From Leptospira biflexa serovar Patoc strain 'Patoc 1 (Paris)' (GTDB lineage: Bacteria; Spirochaetota; Leptospiria; Leptospirales; Leptospiraceae): a stretch of 64,000 nt of DNA. The position numbers were made by a program, and so were the translations under genes. Shown piece by piece: positions 8,680 to 18,541 of this stretch (the first letter of the stretch is position 1; every line of letters starts with the position of its first letter). Location: contig NC_010602.1 of assembly GCF_000017685.1 (NCBI RefSeq), positions 3,535,678 through 3,599,677 of the forward strand, read 5' to 3'. Under the pieces are notes generated by a model, which was not told the DNA's origin, did no database searches, and was given only the letters and a program-made list of their open reading frames with translations.

Positions 8680-9693
8680 ATGAAATCCATTTCTAAAAAG
8701 AAAATTTTCGCCTTACTCACATCCACCTTCATCTTTGGATTCATTTTGTATTTTTTAGGATATCCGAATCAATCCGTAAAATTGAATCCAAGTAACATTG
8801 ATCATATGATTCCGAAACCAAAGGAAAAATCAAATTTGGTTTTTTCCATTGTAAAAACAGGAGAAGCAAAAACCTTGGAAGCCTTTGTCATTGAAGGTGG
8901 TTCTGTCTCCAAACTTGTGACTGTCGCTCACTCCGCATTCTACATCCAACACCCCAAAGGAAATTTTTTATTTGATACGGGACTTGGGACCAAAATCAAA
9001 GAGCAGTTCGAAGTATTCCCACTGTATCTCAAAATTTTGATGGAATACAAACTCATCCAAACCGCCAAAGAACAATTGGAATCCAATGGTGTGGATTCTA
9101 AATCCATTCAGGATGTATTCTTTTCTCATTTGCATTGGGACCATGCCAGTGGACTCAAAGACTTTCCGAATGCCAAAATCCATAGTGTGAAGGAAGAATT
9201 GAATCATCCAGACATTGCACTTGGTTACATCCCCTCCCAATTTGATGGAGATTCTGTGAAATGGAACCACCTTACATTCAGCAATCAACCTTACGGTCCT
9301 TATGCGAATCATCTAGATTGGTTTGGTGATGGGACCGTTGTATTTGTTCCTATGAAAGGTCATAGTGAAGGATCTGTTGGTCTATTTTTACACACAGAAA
9401 ACGGTGAAGTCTATTTTTTAACGGGTGATATCGTTTGGAGAAAAGAAGGGTTTTTGGAACTCAAACACAAACCAAGAGGTGCCAGATGGATCGTGGATTA
9501 TGATGTAGTGAAACTCGGAGAAGAAATTGTCCGCGTTCATGGACTGATGAATCAAAATCCAAAACTAGTTGTGATCCCAGCTCACGATCATGATACACAA
9601 AATCCACTCGGATTCTATCCAAAGGTAATTGGAGGCAAGAACTTAGTGACAATGCAATCCTTTGGAAAGACTTCTTCGCATAAAAAAGAATGA
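8680..9693 (+). CDS. Membrane-anchored metallo-beta-lactamase-fold hydrolase
   Basis: Protein of 337 aa with one N-terminal membrane segment (IFALLTSTFIFGFILYFLGY) and a metallo-beta-lactamase fold. The dinuclear metal motif HLHWDHASG is at residues 150-158 (His150, His152, Asp154, His155). Further ligands lie in GHSEGSVG and TGDIVW, and a late AHDHD. The layout resembles N-acyl homoserine lactonase-like members of the family, but the substrate is not known. Start ATG 8680 follows AAAAAAGGA. It sits downstream of a TetR regulator, so induced expression by a small molecule is plausible. Confidence 0.82.
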   Translation: MKSISKKKIFALLTSTFIFGFILYFLGYPNQSVKLNPSNIDHMIPKPKEKSNLVFSIVKTGEAKTLEAFVIEGGSVSKLVTVAHSAFYIQHPKGNFLFDTGLGTKIKEQFEVFPLYLKILMEYKLIQTAKEQLESNGVDSKSIQDVFFSHLHWDHASGLKDFPNAKIHSVKEELNHPDIALGYIPSQFDGDSVKWNHLTFSNQPYGPYANHLDWFGDGTVVFVPMKGHSEGSVGLFLHTENGEVYFLTGDIVWRKEGFLELKHKPRGARWIVDYDVVKLGEEIVRVHGLMNQNPKLVVIPAHDHDTQNPLGFYPKVIGGKNLVTMQSFGKTSSHKKE

Positions 9694-9867
9694 ATTTGTT
9701 AGTCATTTCCCAAGAGTATTGATGATAAAGGATGAATGAAATTTGATAGGATTGGTTTTCGACATTTCCTTATTGTGTAGTACGGTACTTGGATTTAAAG
9801 GTACAAACTAAACTGAATTCAAAATTATCATTCATAAAGGTTCTCGTTTTTGGATCTAAAATCAACT

Positions 9868-10479
9868 TTAAGAATCCTTGGGATGGATGCTCTCTGTCTT
9901 TTCTTTTTGCAAAAGCAAAGATTTAATCCCCTGTAAGGAAGATTCCAATTGTTGGATTTCTGTTTCGATTGTTTCACGATTTTCAAAGATTGAGTCATGA
10001 AATCCATGTAATTTACCCATCAATTGATGGTAGTCCAATGAAACTTGGTGGAGTGCAGAATCCCAAAGTTTGGGTGAGATCCTTCTTTTTTTCCAATAAA
10101 GTTTTTTTCCAAACCCATATACCCACATCCCAACTCCAATCGCATGTAAAGGTACAAGGATATAAAGAGAAGCGACAATCACTTTCTGATAGGACACTTC
10201 CTTGGAAAACAAACCCCAAAAATAGACCCAAAGAAAAGCTAGGAATACCACAGCCAGAGTCAAATTGGCTTTGGGAGTACTCGGGGAGATGGAGTTAAAA
10301 ATAGAAAGGAGGATGACAGAAAAGATGAGTAAGAGGAGAACTTCCCAAGGGACTAAAGTAAAAAACAAATCCCAAAACTTTTGAAAATTCTCCCAACTAG
10401 TTTTGATCTGGTTGATGGTAGTTTGGATTTCCACGATTTGGTTTTGGATTTTTTGAAAGAAGTCTGTAATCGCTGACAT
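9868..10479 (-). CDS. Hypothetical membrane protein with C-terminal coiled coil
   Basis: No family recognised. The 203-aa product (from ATG 10479, MSAITDFF) has an amphipathic N-terminal region (QKIQNQIVEIQTTINQIK), three membrane segments (VPWEVLLLLIFSVILLSIF; LTLAVVFLAFLWVYFWGLF; VIVASLYILVPLHAIGVGM), and a Lys-rich C-terminal part ending in a likely coiled coil (ENRETIETEIQQLESSLQGI). An upstream in-frame ATG at 10503 would add 8 residues. Its start codon overlaps the start codon of the divergent neighbour. Confidence 0.6.
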   Translation of the reverse strand: MSAITDFFQKIQNQIVEIQTTINQIKTSWENFQKFWDLFFTLVPWEVLLLLIFSVILLSIFNSISPSTPKANLTLAVVFLAFLWVYFWGLFSKEVSYQKVIVASLYILVPLHAIGVGMWVYGFGKKLYWKKRRISPKLWDSALHQVSLDYHQLMGKLHGFHDSIFENRETIETEIQQLESSLQGIKSLLLQKEKTESIHPKDS

Positions 10480-11524
10480 GAACCAAATACTAAGTAAAAT
10501 CAAAAATCAGGCAAGTGGTTTCTTTTCCAAATTTTTCTCACCTAGCACGACAAGAAATTTACTATTACTTTATACTATTCTCGTTGTTCCGTTTTTCATA
10601 TACCATGAATCACATCTCCCTTGGCATTATATCTTTGTATTGTGTTTTGTCTCACTTTTTGTAGGGATAATCATAACCTATGCCAGCTTGTATCTCATCC
10701 AATTTTATTGGAAAGAAACCTTTCATCCTTTGATTGAAATTGGAGTTTTGGTTCTTTTTATCTTTGCCTTATGGTTAGCTGAAGTTTTGATTTTTGAAGC
10801 AGGGATTGTTTTTTTAGTAATCTTCATCACCATAACATTTTTTATTCGAATTTTACAAATCACGGAATATGCAAGGCTCATTCTTGCCTTTTGTCTTGTC
10901 GTAAGTAATGCCTTGATTTCGTTTAAGTCATTACAAGGTGCGGAAATATTTTCAGCCTACTTACTTTTCAAAAACAAATACCAAATCGAAGAAAAAGATC
11001 TCAACAAGTGGACACTTACAAATAACAATCAATATTGGAACGAGGAACTTCAGTTCGGTTTTACTTTACCAGAAGGTATGTTTTTTTACAAACCAGAGGA
11101 TCTAACTTTGGAAAACAAAACAGGGGTTGGTCAAATTGCAGGATTATTATCTTTCAGTGACCATGATGCGGAACGCTATCCATTTGTTCGGATTTTTTAT
11201 TTTCCAGACTATGTTGGGTTTGAAAAAAACCAAGCCATTCAGGAATTTTCTGAATTTTTACAAATCCAAGTGAGTAAAGGGGACATCGAAGACCTCCAAG
11301 AAATCCAACAAACGGAAGTCGAAGATTTCATTTTAGTTTCGAAGTTTTGGACTTTTTATGACTTAATGAGACCTAGATATTCCAAAACAGGTTTTATGAT
11401 TTTAGAAAACTCAAATCACGACAAACTTTTGTTACATATCACTGAAAATCTTGAAAAAGGAGAAATTCACGAACAAGTGATTCGAGAATTTTTGGCATCA
11501 ATTCGATTCAGAAATGGATTGTAA
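10478..11524 (+). CDS. Hypothetical multi-span membrane protein with soluble C-terminal domain
   Basis: Protein of 348 aa, no family recognised. About five hydrophobic segments occupy residues ~25-165 (for example LLLLYTILVVPFFIY and IFVLCFVSLFVGIIITYASLYLI). A soluble domain of ~180 residues follows, beginning around NNNQYWNEELQFGFTLPEG, which looks like an extracytoplasmic alpha/beta domain. ATG 10478 overlaps the divergent gene's ATG (CATG). A purine-rich GAAAGAAG lies ~15 nt upstream. The 3' end overlaps the convergent M23 gene by 27 bp. Confidence 0.65.
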   Translation: MNQILSKIKNQASGFFSKFFSPSTTRNLLLLYTILVVPFFIYHESHLPWHYIFVLCFVSLFVGIIITYASLYLIQFYWKETFHPLIEIGVLVLFIFALWLAEVLIFEAGIVFLVIFITITFFIRILQITEYARLILAFCLVVSNALISFKSLQGAEIFSAYLLFKNKYQIEEKDLNKWTLTNNNQYWNEELQFGFTLPEGMFFYKPEDLTLENKTGVGQIAGLLSFSDHDAERYPFVRIFYFPDYVGFEKNQAIQEFSEFLQIQVSKGDIEDLQEIQQTEVEDFILVSKFWTFYDLMRPRYSKTGFMILENSNHDKLLLHITENLEKGEIHEQVIREFLASIRFRNGL

Positions 11525-12472
11525 TGCAATCAGAGAAAGTGGATCCACTAACACTCCATTGATTTTTGCACCTAAATGTAAGTGAGGACCTGTAGACATA
11601 CCTGTCGTACCAACAGTTCCAATTTGTTGTCCTTGTTTTACCAATTCACCCACCTTTACTTTGATTTCGTCTTGGTGCATATAGAAGGAAAAGATTTTGT
11701 TTCCATGATCGATGATGGTAAAATTTCCTTCATAGTATGTTTTTTGAGCTAAGACAACAGTTCCATCTTGGATCGCTAGAATTGGTGTTCCCGTTTTACC
11801 TCGAAAATCAACTCCTCCATGTGGACGGCCTTGTTTGTTATTATAGTCTCGCCTAACATAGAACTTACTTGTAATGTAAATGGATTCGAGTGGATTTTTA
11901 AAGTTTTTTTGGAACTGCAATTGACTTGATTTCGTAAATGCGGTTTCTTTCGCATTTTTACACTCTTGGATAAAATCCAAAGTTTCTTTTGGAAGTTCCT
12001 TCGTGACAAATTTTTCATCTACTTTGATCTGTTGGTTTTTTTTGATCACTTGGAACTTGGTTGGCTCCAATATAATTTGATATTGTTTTTGCCCCCGTTT
12101 CACAAAAAAGATTTTGGAAACGATTTCCAAAGTCATCGCTCCCGCCGGAGTGTCAGGAGAAATGGGCAAAAAAGCAATCATACTATTTTCCCGTTTGGTT
12201 AGGATTACATCCTTCCCTAACCAACTCAGTTTATATGATTCATTGATCCATTTTTTATCTTTCGGAGTTAAACGTAAAAAAATCACTTCCCCTCGACCAA
12301 AACGGCGAGCTTCCATCAGAAGCGAAAAATTCTTCTCTTCTTTTTTAACAAAATAATTTCCAGAGCTTACAGTATGTTTTGGAATTTTCTTTTTGACTTC
12401 GCGAGATTCTGCGGGAACGGCTTGGACAAAAAATAAAATGAAGGATAGGATAGAAATAGAACGAACCATCAT
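11498..12472 (-). CDS. M23 family (LytM-like) zinc metallopeptidase, secreted
   Basis: Peptidoglycan endopeptidase of 324 aa with an N-terminal signal peptide (SISILSFILFFVQAVPAES) and a C-terminal LytM domain. The metal site is intact: HGGVDFRG supplies His and Asp, and HLHLGAKING supplies the HxH pair. The central ~100 residues form a beta-rich region often found ahead of M23 domains. It should cut peptide cross-links in the periplasm. It is convergent with the membrane protein gene, overlapping by 27 bp. The second M23 protein in this window, at 52715, lacks the first zinc ligand. Confidence 0.9.
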   Translation of the reverse strand: MMVRSISILSFILFFVQAVPAESREVKKKIPKHTVSSGNYFVKKEEKNFSLLMEARRFGRGEVIFLRLTPKDKKWINESYKLSWLGKDVILTKRENSMIAFLPISPDTPAGAMTLEIVSKIFFVKRGQKQYQIILEPTKFQVIKKNQQIKVDEKFVTKELPKETLDFIQECKNAKETAFTKSSQLQFQKNFKNPLESIYITSKFYVRRDYNNKQGRPHGGVDFRGKTGTPILAIQDGTVVLAQKTYYEGNFTIIDHGNKIFSFYMHQDEIKVKVGELVKQGQQIGTVGTTGMSTGPHLHLGAKINGVLVDPLSLIALQSISESN

Positions 12473-12484
12473 TCAAAATTTCGG

Positions 12485-14941
12485 CTATTTTGTTTTGGCA
12501 GATTCGTTAAATTTTTGCACAAAGACAACAAATTCATCTTCAGGGAGGGGTTTACTATACAAATAACCTTGGATCATATGGCATCCTAAATCATGTAACA
12601 AATCCCTTTGGGCCGGATTTTCCACTCCTTCTGCAATCACTTCAAGTCCCAATGAATGTGCCATATTGATGATGGCTTTACAAATGGCTCTATCATCTTC
12701 ATTCAGTTCCAAGTCCACTACGAAAGAACGATCAATTTTTATCACATCAGCATTGATCTTTTTTAAATAACTTAACGAACTATACCCAGTTCCAAAATCA
12801 TCAATAGAAACTTTAATTCCTAGTTCTGAGAGATATTCAAAGGCCTCGATACTTTTTTCGGGATTTTCCATGATAGAACTTTCAGTGAGTTCCAATTCAA
12901 TTTCTTCTGGATTGATTCCGTATTGTAAAATCGTTGCCTGCACTCGGTGCGACCAGTTAGCGCGTGCAAGTTGTTTTCCACTCACATTGATACTCAATGG
13001 AAAACTGGGGAGATTTTTTTCACTCCATTGTTTTTTCAAACGACAAGCTTCTTCCAAAACCCAATCCCCAATCCTTTCTATGATCCCTGAGTCTTCTGCC
13101 ACCGGGATAAATTCAATTGGTGGAACCCAACCACGTTCCGGGTGCTTCCATCGGATGAGAGCTTCTGCCCCACAAACTTGGTTGGTGATGGTCGATATTT
13201 TTGGTTGGAAGAATAAGAGTAATTCTTCGTTTTGAATTGCTTTACGAAGTGAATTTTCGATGTACAATCGTTTTTCGGAACGTAATATCAGTTCATTGGT
13301 ATAAAATTTATAATTATTTCGGCCAAGTTCCTTCGCCTTATACATTGCCATGTCTGAATTTTTTAATAATTCTGCCGAAGTCACTCCATCATTCGGAGAT
13401 AAGGCAATTCCCATACTAATCGTTGTGAACAAATCGCGACCCATAATATGAAACGGTTGGCTTAATATATCTAATATCTTCTGAGCAAATTCAGCGGCTG
13501 AACTTTTATTCGAAACATCCACTTTTAGAATCGCAAATTCATCTCCACCAAAACGAGCCACCGTATCCACTTCTGTCATCACTCGTTTGAGTCTGGCTCC
13601 GACCATCTGTAATAAAATATCACCTTTTGTATGACCCAAACTGTCATTGATGAATTTAAAATTATCGATATCAAAAAAATAGAAGGCGAGTAAGGTTTCC
13701 GTCGATTTATGATTTTTAAGAGCTTGGTTGGCATGGTCGATGAATAAAGTTCGGTTTGCTAAACCTGTCAACGCATCGTAGTAAGCAAGATAGGTGATCC
13801 TTTCTTCGGATAACTTTCGTTCTGTGATATCAACTCCAAAACTAATAAACCGTTTTTGATTGGTTTCTGAGTCATCAATCGGTATGTATTTTCTAAGTAA
13901 ATAGGTTACTTTGTCGTTTTGGTCCTGAATGAGTTCTTCAAATTCGACAATTTCATTATTTTTAGCGGCAATATCTAAGAATTTTTTTCTACGTTCATAA
14001 AATTCTTGAGGAAGGTCCAACTTTTCAGCTAGATCAACATCTGTTTTTTTGTACAACCACTTACGAATTTCCCGATTGGATAAAAATACTGGATTTGTAT
14101 ACTCATATTCAAAATTGGAATTTAATACGGCAATGTCTGAATCTAAATTATCCAAAATGAATTCATAAAAAGCTTTTTGGTTTTTGACTTGTTCTTGGGA
14201 ACGTTTACGATCCGTGATATCACGAAAGGTGGCCCAAATCGCCATCTTACCATTCACAGGAAACAATCGAAACGAGGACTCTGTGGGTATCAACCTGCCT
14301 GATTTGGTTCGTAAGGCCGTGCTTTCGATTAAATTTCCTTCAAACTCAGCGTCTTCATCCACTTCCACTGGTGGCATAAAGTATGAAAACTCTTTGCCAA
14401 CAATTTCTTCCAGCGCATATTCCAAAACAACGACGGCTTGTTTGTTCGCATTGATGATATGTTTGGTGTTTGGATCTATTTGCATCAATACGTCTAACGA
14501 TTCTTCAAAGACGTTTTCTAAGACCACAACCTTTTCACGGATTTTGTCATAAGCAATTGACCGGTTCATGTCTTCTATCAGGCGTTCTGCGAAGTTTAAA
14601 ACTAAATCTAAAGTACCCACCGAGTAAGTTGGTTCTGCTAAATGTAAGAATGTTGGGTGTGCCACTTGCGAGAGATCTTCGGGACTGAGAAGATTTGTGG
14701 ATAAAATGACATACGGTGATTCTGGAAAGTGTTCAAAAATAAATTTTTGTTTCTCCATCGCATTGGAATCATTCCAAAATAAAAAAACGGCAGAGTCTTG
14801 TATGGTTCCAGGTTTGATTTTTAAGATCGATGGGAAACTATGCACATGGCATGTATCGATGTTTGTTATGTCCCGTAATAGCCTGTTAAAGAAATTCAGC
14901 TCAGATTCTTCAATATAGATTGTGATCTGCTTCAGTGACAT
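12485..14941 (-). CDS. PAS-GGDEF-EAL cyclic di-GMP signalling protein
   Basis: Cytoplasmic 818-aa protein. The N-terminal ~120 residues look receiver-like but without an obvious phosphoacceptor signature. Two PAS domains follow (around DVLMQIDPNTKHIINANKQ and LDSDIAVLNSNFEYEYTNP), each ending in a PAC-like FRDITDRK or GVDITERK. A diguanylate cyclase domain has RFGGDEFAIL near residue 463, and an EAL phosphodiesterase domain has GAEALIRWKHPE near residue 592 with the later IDDFGTGYSSL and a QGYLYSKP end. Both active-site motifs are intact, so the protein could make or degrade c-di-GMP depending on the PAS input. No membrane segments are seen. Confidence 0.93.
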   Translation of the reverse strand: MSLKQITIYIEESELNFFNRLLRDITNIDTCHVHSFPSILKIKPGTIQDSAVFLFWNDSNAMEKQKFIFEHFPESPYVILSTNLLSPEDLSQVAHPTFLHLAEPTYSVGTLDLVLNFAERLIEDMNRSIAYDKIREKVVVLENVFEESLDVLMQIDPNTKHIINANKQAVVVLEYALEEIVGKEFSYFMPPVEVDEDAEFEGNLIESTALRTKSGRLIPTESSFRLFPVNGKMAIWATFRDITDRKRSQEQVKNQKAFYEFILDNLDSDIAVLNSNFEYEYTNPVFLSNREIRKWLYKKTDVDLAEKLDLPQEFYERRKKFLDIAAKNNEIVEFEELIQDQNDKVTYLLRKYIPIDDSETNQKRFISFGVDITERKLSEERITYLAYYDALTGLANRTLFIDHANQALKNHKSTETLLAFYFFDIDNFKFINDSLGHTKGDILLQMVGARLKRVMTEVDTVARFGGDEFAILKVDVSNKSSAAEFAQKILDILSQPFHIMGRDLFTTISMGIALSPNDGVTSAELLKNSDMAMYKAKELGRNNYKFYTNELILRSEKRLYIENSLRKAIQNEELLLFFQPKISTITNQVCGAEALIRWKHPERGWVPPIEFIPVAEDSGIIERIGDWVLEEACRLKKQWSEKNLPSFPLSINVSGKQLARANWSHRVQATILQYGINPEEIELELTESSIMENPEKSIEAFEYLSELGIKVSIDDFGTGYSSLSYLKKINADVIKIDRSFVVDLELNEDDRAICKAIINMAHSLGLEVIAEGVENPAQRDLLHDLGCHMIQGYLYSKPLPEDEFVVFVQKFNESAKTK

Positions 14942-15116
14942 GACCTAGGCATAGTAGACGAAAAATCCTTTTCCTTACAATTGATTTTTTTAACCATACG
15001 CCTATGCGATGCACAAGCAAGGTTCCCCATTCGCGTGTTGTCATTTTGACCAAACCAATGGGAATTCAGCTGATGCTGTCACAGTACTGTCACTATTTGA
15101 AAAAAAGACCATTCTC

Positions 15117-15138
15117 TATAAAATGAAATTGATTCTCA
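15117..15138 (+). promoter_or_regulatory. Promoter -10 with overlapping Fur-box-like site
   Basis: TATAAA (15117-15122) is a likely -10. Immediately downstream, TGAAATTGATTCTCA (15124-15138) matches the 7-1-7 Fur consensus TGATAATnATTATCA at 11 of 14 specified positions. It lies 41 bp before the first gene of the HmuY/TonB operon. Iron-responsive repression is the natural reading, but a PerR-type regulator could use similar sequence. Confidence 0.5.
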
Positions 15139-15179
15139 ATAACAGTACGGAAGTTTGGATAAAAAAGACCGAGGTTCTT

Positions 15180-15722
15180 ATGAATTCCCTAGCTACAAAG
15201 TTTAAATCATTGGTTCTACTAGCTCTCGTGGCTGGACTTAGCCTGCAGTGCGAGAAAAAAGAAGAGGAAGATACAACAACATTGTTGTTGGCATCCGCGT
15301 TATTTAGTTCCCAAGGGGATTGCACTGTGTCGGCACCGCCGAGAGCAAGTATCAATACCTTTACCACAGCAGTGACTGCGAACGGAACAGGAACCATTAG
15401 TAAAATTGGATCGGTGCCAGTCGTAGGACACCAAACTGCAGCCTTGAAACTAACGGCCAAAAACACCACGCAAGTGGCACTTAGCGGAAAGTCATTTGTG
15501 ATTGTTTACCAATCTTCCGCATGCCCCCTAGCTACTTCTACAACAACCGGTTTTGCACCATCAAATCTAACAGCATCAGCTGAATTTACCAATTCATACA
15601 CGCTTGATGGATCAAATGGTAGTATCACGTTTAACGGAGCAGGAGACTATTACATCTTCTTTTATGCAATCCCTTCGCGTGGACAAGCGGCGAATATTAC
15701 TTATACTGTTACCAACTTATAG
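15180..15722 (+). CDS. Hypothetical lipoprotein, first gene of the HmuY/TonB operon
   Basis: Lipoprotein of 180 aa. ATG 15180 follows GAGG, and the signal peptide ends LSLQC (Cys24) then KKEEED. An in-frame ATG at 15009 would put the Fur-box-like site inside the gene. The mature part is Thr/Ser/Ala-rich and beta-predicted, with a Cys in GDCTV and another in SSACPL that could form a disulfide. The C-terminal GDYYIFFYAIPSRG looks like a beta-sandwich edge. No family is recognised. Six bases separate it from the HmuY-like gene, so it is probably a surface component of the same uptake system. Confidence 0.7.
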   Translation: MNSLATKFKSLVLLALVAGLSLQCEKKEEEDTTTLLLASALFSSQGDCTVSAPPRASINTFTTAVTANGTGTISKIGSVPVVGHQTAALKLTAKNTTQVALSGKSFVIVYQSSACPLATSTTTGFAPSNLTASAEFTNSYTLDGSNGSITFNGAGDYYIFFYAIPSRGQAANITYTVTNL

Positions 15723-15728
15723 ATTCAG

Positions 15729-16385
15729 TTGAAGTACGTAATCGTTGGGATTCTAATTCTATTCAGTGCATGTGCAAGGCAGAAATCTGCCTTGACCGAC
15801 CAAGAATTATTTGTGAACAATCTGATCACAAGTATAGTGAATGCTGGCAATCCCAATGCTTTGGATAAAATTGTATTCTCCCGTGCCATTGGTGACGGGA
15901 GTTATTCAACAAGATTCAATGCCACTAATTTAGACTTTTTTATCTACTTTCAATTCGAAGGGAATAAACAAATCCCATTTTCCGAAAAAGATTCCCTCAC
16001 CTGGGACATCGCATTTAACCGGTATAAGGTGGCTACAAATTCAGGAGAAACCAATCGATTTGGACTCGGTGGAGCTTGCAAAAGTAACACAACTGATTTT
16101 GGTGTGGCTAGTTCCACTTCTGCGGCCTCTCAAGGTTGTACCAATTTTTCCATTGATGTGGCTTCCACCACACAAGGGATAGGTGGAGCAGGAGCAGTAT
16201 ATATAGGCAATCCTCTCGCTACAGAATGGTATTTTTATACAATTGGTTTTTTAACTCCAAAACCCGATATCTTCTTAATCCGTTCTGGTACAGGAACTTC
16301 GGTATACGCCGTACATATTGAAAATTATTATAGTGATGCAGGTACCTCTGGTTACCCAACCATCCGATGGAAAAAACTTCCATAA
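15729..16385 (+). CDS. HmuY-like lipoprotein
   Basis: Lipoprotein of 218 aa starting at TTG 15729 (signal peptide to LFSAC, Cys15). The body shows the HmuY family pattern: [12 protein letters not shown], then [57 protein letters not shown] and a final [23 protein letters not shown]. HmuY proteins are surface lipoproteins that hand heme to a TonB-dependent receptor, and the receptor gene follows directly with a TAATG overlap. Unusually, the mature protein has one His and no Met, so the paired His or Met heme ligands of characterised HmuY proteins are absent. Two Cys (GGAC, QGC) are present. Confidence 0.8.
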   Translation: MKYVIVGILILFSACARQKSALTDQELFVNNLITSIVNAGNPNALDKIVFSRAIGDGSYSTRFNATNLDFFIYFQFEGNKQIPFSEKDSLTWDIAFNRYKVATNSGETNRFGLGGACKSNTTDFGVASSTSAASQGCTNFSIDVASTTQGIGGAGAVYIGNPLATEWYFYTIGFLTPKPDIFLIRSGTGTSVYAVHIENYYSDAGTSGYPTIRWKKLP

Positions 16386-18541
16386 TGACACTGAATCTAC
16401 AATTTTGTATTCCAATCCTTTGTTTGTTTCTTTTATTTTTTGGAGAACTCCATGCACAAACACGTACAAATGGAAAAATAACAAAACCAATTCCCAAAAC
16501 TGAAACAACACCTGCTGATCCAAAAAACGAAACTACCCAAGACCCAACAAATTTAAAACCAAATTCACAACCGGGAACAGAAGAATCTAAACCAGAAGAA
16601 ACGGCTGAAGAAGATCGTTTCAAAGATTTGGACAATAAAAATGGAATTGTTGTAACTGGATCACGAGGAGAACGCCGTCTCAAAGACTCCGCCGTGGCTA
16701 CAGAAGTCATCTCACGAAAAAGGATCGAACAAACGGGTGCACGTAACTTAGGTGAGGTGCTGGATACACAAATTGGAATCAATGTTACACCTTTTTTTGG
16801 TGGATCCCAAGTACAAATGTTGGGACTCGATTCGAAGTATGTCTTATTTTTAGTTGATGGCCAACGTGTGGCAGGAAGGCTCAACAACACCATTGATTTA
16901 ACTCGTTTTAAGGTACAAAACATTGAACGGATTGAAATTGTAAAAGGAAGTTCTTCTTCCCTTTACGGAGCAGATGCCATTGGCGGTGTGATCAATATCA
17001 TCACAAAACAAGCTGAAAAACCAGAACATTATCAATTCCGCACTTCTTACGGTAACGGTCGCCAAATGAACTTTGGATCCCAAGGCGAAAAAAACATGAT
17101 CGCCGATGTTGGATTCAAAAATGATTTTGTGGCGACTAATTTTTTTGGTGGGTTTAACCAAGCAGGTGCTTATGACCTAGATCCAAGAACGCCAGCCACA
17201 ACGGGAAACTCTTTCCAAGACAATAACCTTGGAGGGAATATGACGTTTAATCCCGATGGACAATTTAAAGTCAAAACTGGAATCAATTATCTGAACCGCA
17301 ACCAAGCTGGTATTGACTCACGTTCCACTGGCGGTGTTTTTGATCGGTCGAACATGACGAACGACTTTTTAGCGTTAGGTGCACTTGAATACACTTATGG
17401 AAAACGAAATATGGTTTCTCTTCGTGGAAACTTTTCACGTTGGGAAAATCATTATAAATTAGACCAAAGAAATTCCAACGAACTCGATGTAAAAGAAATC
17501 ACAAACGAATTTTCCTCGCAAGGTGTGGCCCAAATCGATCATGAAATTCACAAAGACCACATGATCACTGCTGGATTTGAATCATTTTCAGAAGAACTAC
17601 AAACAGATCGTTTGGAACGAAGGAACGCTTACCGTACAAGAAGAGCTGCATTCTTACAAGATGAATGGGTGGTATGGCGCCAAGGTATTGTTTGGCGATT
17701 AGTTCCTGGAGTTCGCCATGATGTAGATTCACAATTTGGAGGACAAACCACTCCCAAAATTGCGACCAAAGTCGATATCACAAGTAACTTAGTCTTTCGA
17801 GCCAGTTACGGAAAAGGATTTCGCCCACCTTCCTTTCGCGAATTGTACTTACGATTTGAAAACCCTGGCGTTGGTTATGTCGTGGAAGGAAACGACAAAC
17901 TTCGTCCTGAAAAATCAACAACAGTCAATGCTGATATCGAATACTCACCGTTTAAGTATTGGACTTTGTCTTTGAGTGTGTTCCGGAATGATATTACGGA
18001 TCTCATCCAATATACTTTTGGAACAAGGACAAGTGAATTTGCCAATTTCCAATTAAAGAACGTACAACGTGCATATACGAGAGGAGTGGAAGCTGGCTCC
18101 CGTGTTCGTTTTTGGAAATACTTTGCACTTGAACTTGGCTACAACCAAACCGACACAAGGGACCTAACAACGGATAGACCTCTAGAAGGGCGTGCACTCC
18201 ACCAAGGTACGATGAATTTTTTTGTGAATGCACCTGGTGGTTGGGAATTTGCCCTTCGTGCCAAACGTTTAGACAAACGGCCTTTTTATAGTACAACCAA
18301 TGAGTTTACAACAGGAACTAGTACTGCCCTCATTGACCAACAAACACGAAGTGTAGAAGAAAACAATAAAGTCGTTTATGGAAAACCATTCACTCTTCTA
18401 AACGTTCGGATGGAGAAAAAATTTTTTGAAGGGAGGATGTCGCTATTTTTAGGAGTAGACAATGTTTTGGACCAATACGAGCTTACTTACAATCCTATTC
18501 GTCCAAGGTTTTACTATGGCGGACTCCAAGCTACATTCTAA
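16385..18541 (+). CDS. TonB-dependent outer-membrane receptor (HmuR-like)
   Basis: Outer-membrane active transporter of 718 aa from ATG 16385, which overlaps the preceding stop (TAATG). An in-frame ATG at 16367 is possible. The signal peptide is [25 protein letters not shown], followed by a Pro/Thr/Glu-rich linker. The plug domain follows ([50 protein letters not shown]). The beta-barrel closes with a terminal Phe (YGGLQATF). The region [18 protein letters not shown]...[10 protein letters not shown] corresponds to the FRAP...NPDL heme-receptor signature, but the expected His is Asn here. It is paired with the HmuY-like lipoprotein, so the two probably share one cargo. Confidence 0.92.
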   Translation: MTLNLQFCIPILCLFLLFFGELHAQTRTNGKITKPIPKTETTPADPKNETTQDPTNLKPNSQPGTEESKPEETAEEDRFKDLDNKNGIVVTGSRGERRLKDSAVATEVISRKRIEQTGARNLGEVLDTQIGINVTPFFGGSQVQMLGLDSKYVLFLVDGQRVAGRLNNTIDLTRFKVQNIERIEIVKGSSSSLYGADAIGGVINIITKQAEKPEHYQFRTSYGNGRQMNFGSQGEKNMIADVGFKNDFVATNFFGGFNQAGAYDLDPRTPATTGNSFQDNNLGGNMTFNPDGQFKVKTGINYLNRNQAGIDSRSTGGVFDRSNMTNDFLALGALEYTYGKRNMVSLRGNFSRWENHYKLDQRNSNELDVKEITNEFSSQGVAQIDHEIHKDHMITAGFESFSEELQTDRLERRNAYRTRRAAFLQDEWVVWRQGIVWRLVPGVRHDVDSQFGGQTTPKIATKVDITSNLVFRASYGKGFRPPSFRELYLRFENPGVGYVVEGNDKLRPEKSTTVNADIEYSPFKYWTLSLSVFRNDITDLIQYTFGTRTSEFANFQLKNVQRAYTRGVEAGSRVRFWKYFALELGYNQTDTRDLTTDRPLEGRALHQGTMNFFVNAPGGWEFALRAKRLDKRPFYSTTNEFTTGTSTALIDQQTRSVEENNKVVYGKPFTLLNVRMEKKFFEGRMSLFLGVDNVLDQYELTYNPIRPRFYYGGLQATF

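Noticed and set aside
16219..16923. Long minus-strand frame opposite the HmuY and TonB genes
   Set aside because: It is antisense to two well-supported genes, has no ribosome site and looks low in protein character.
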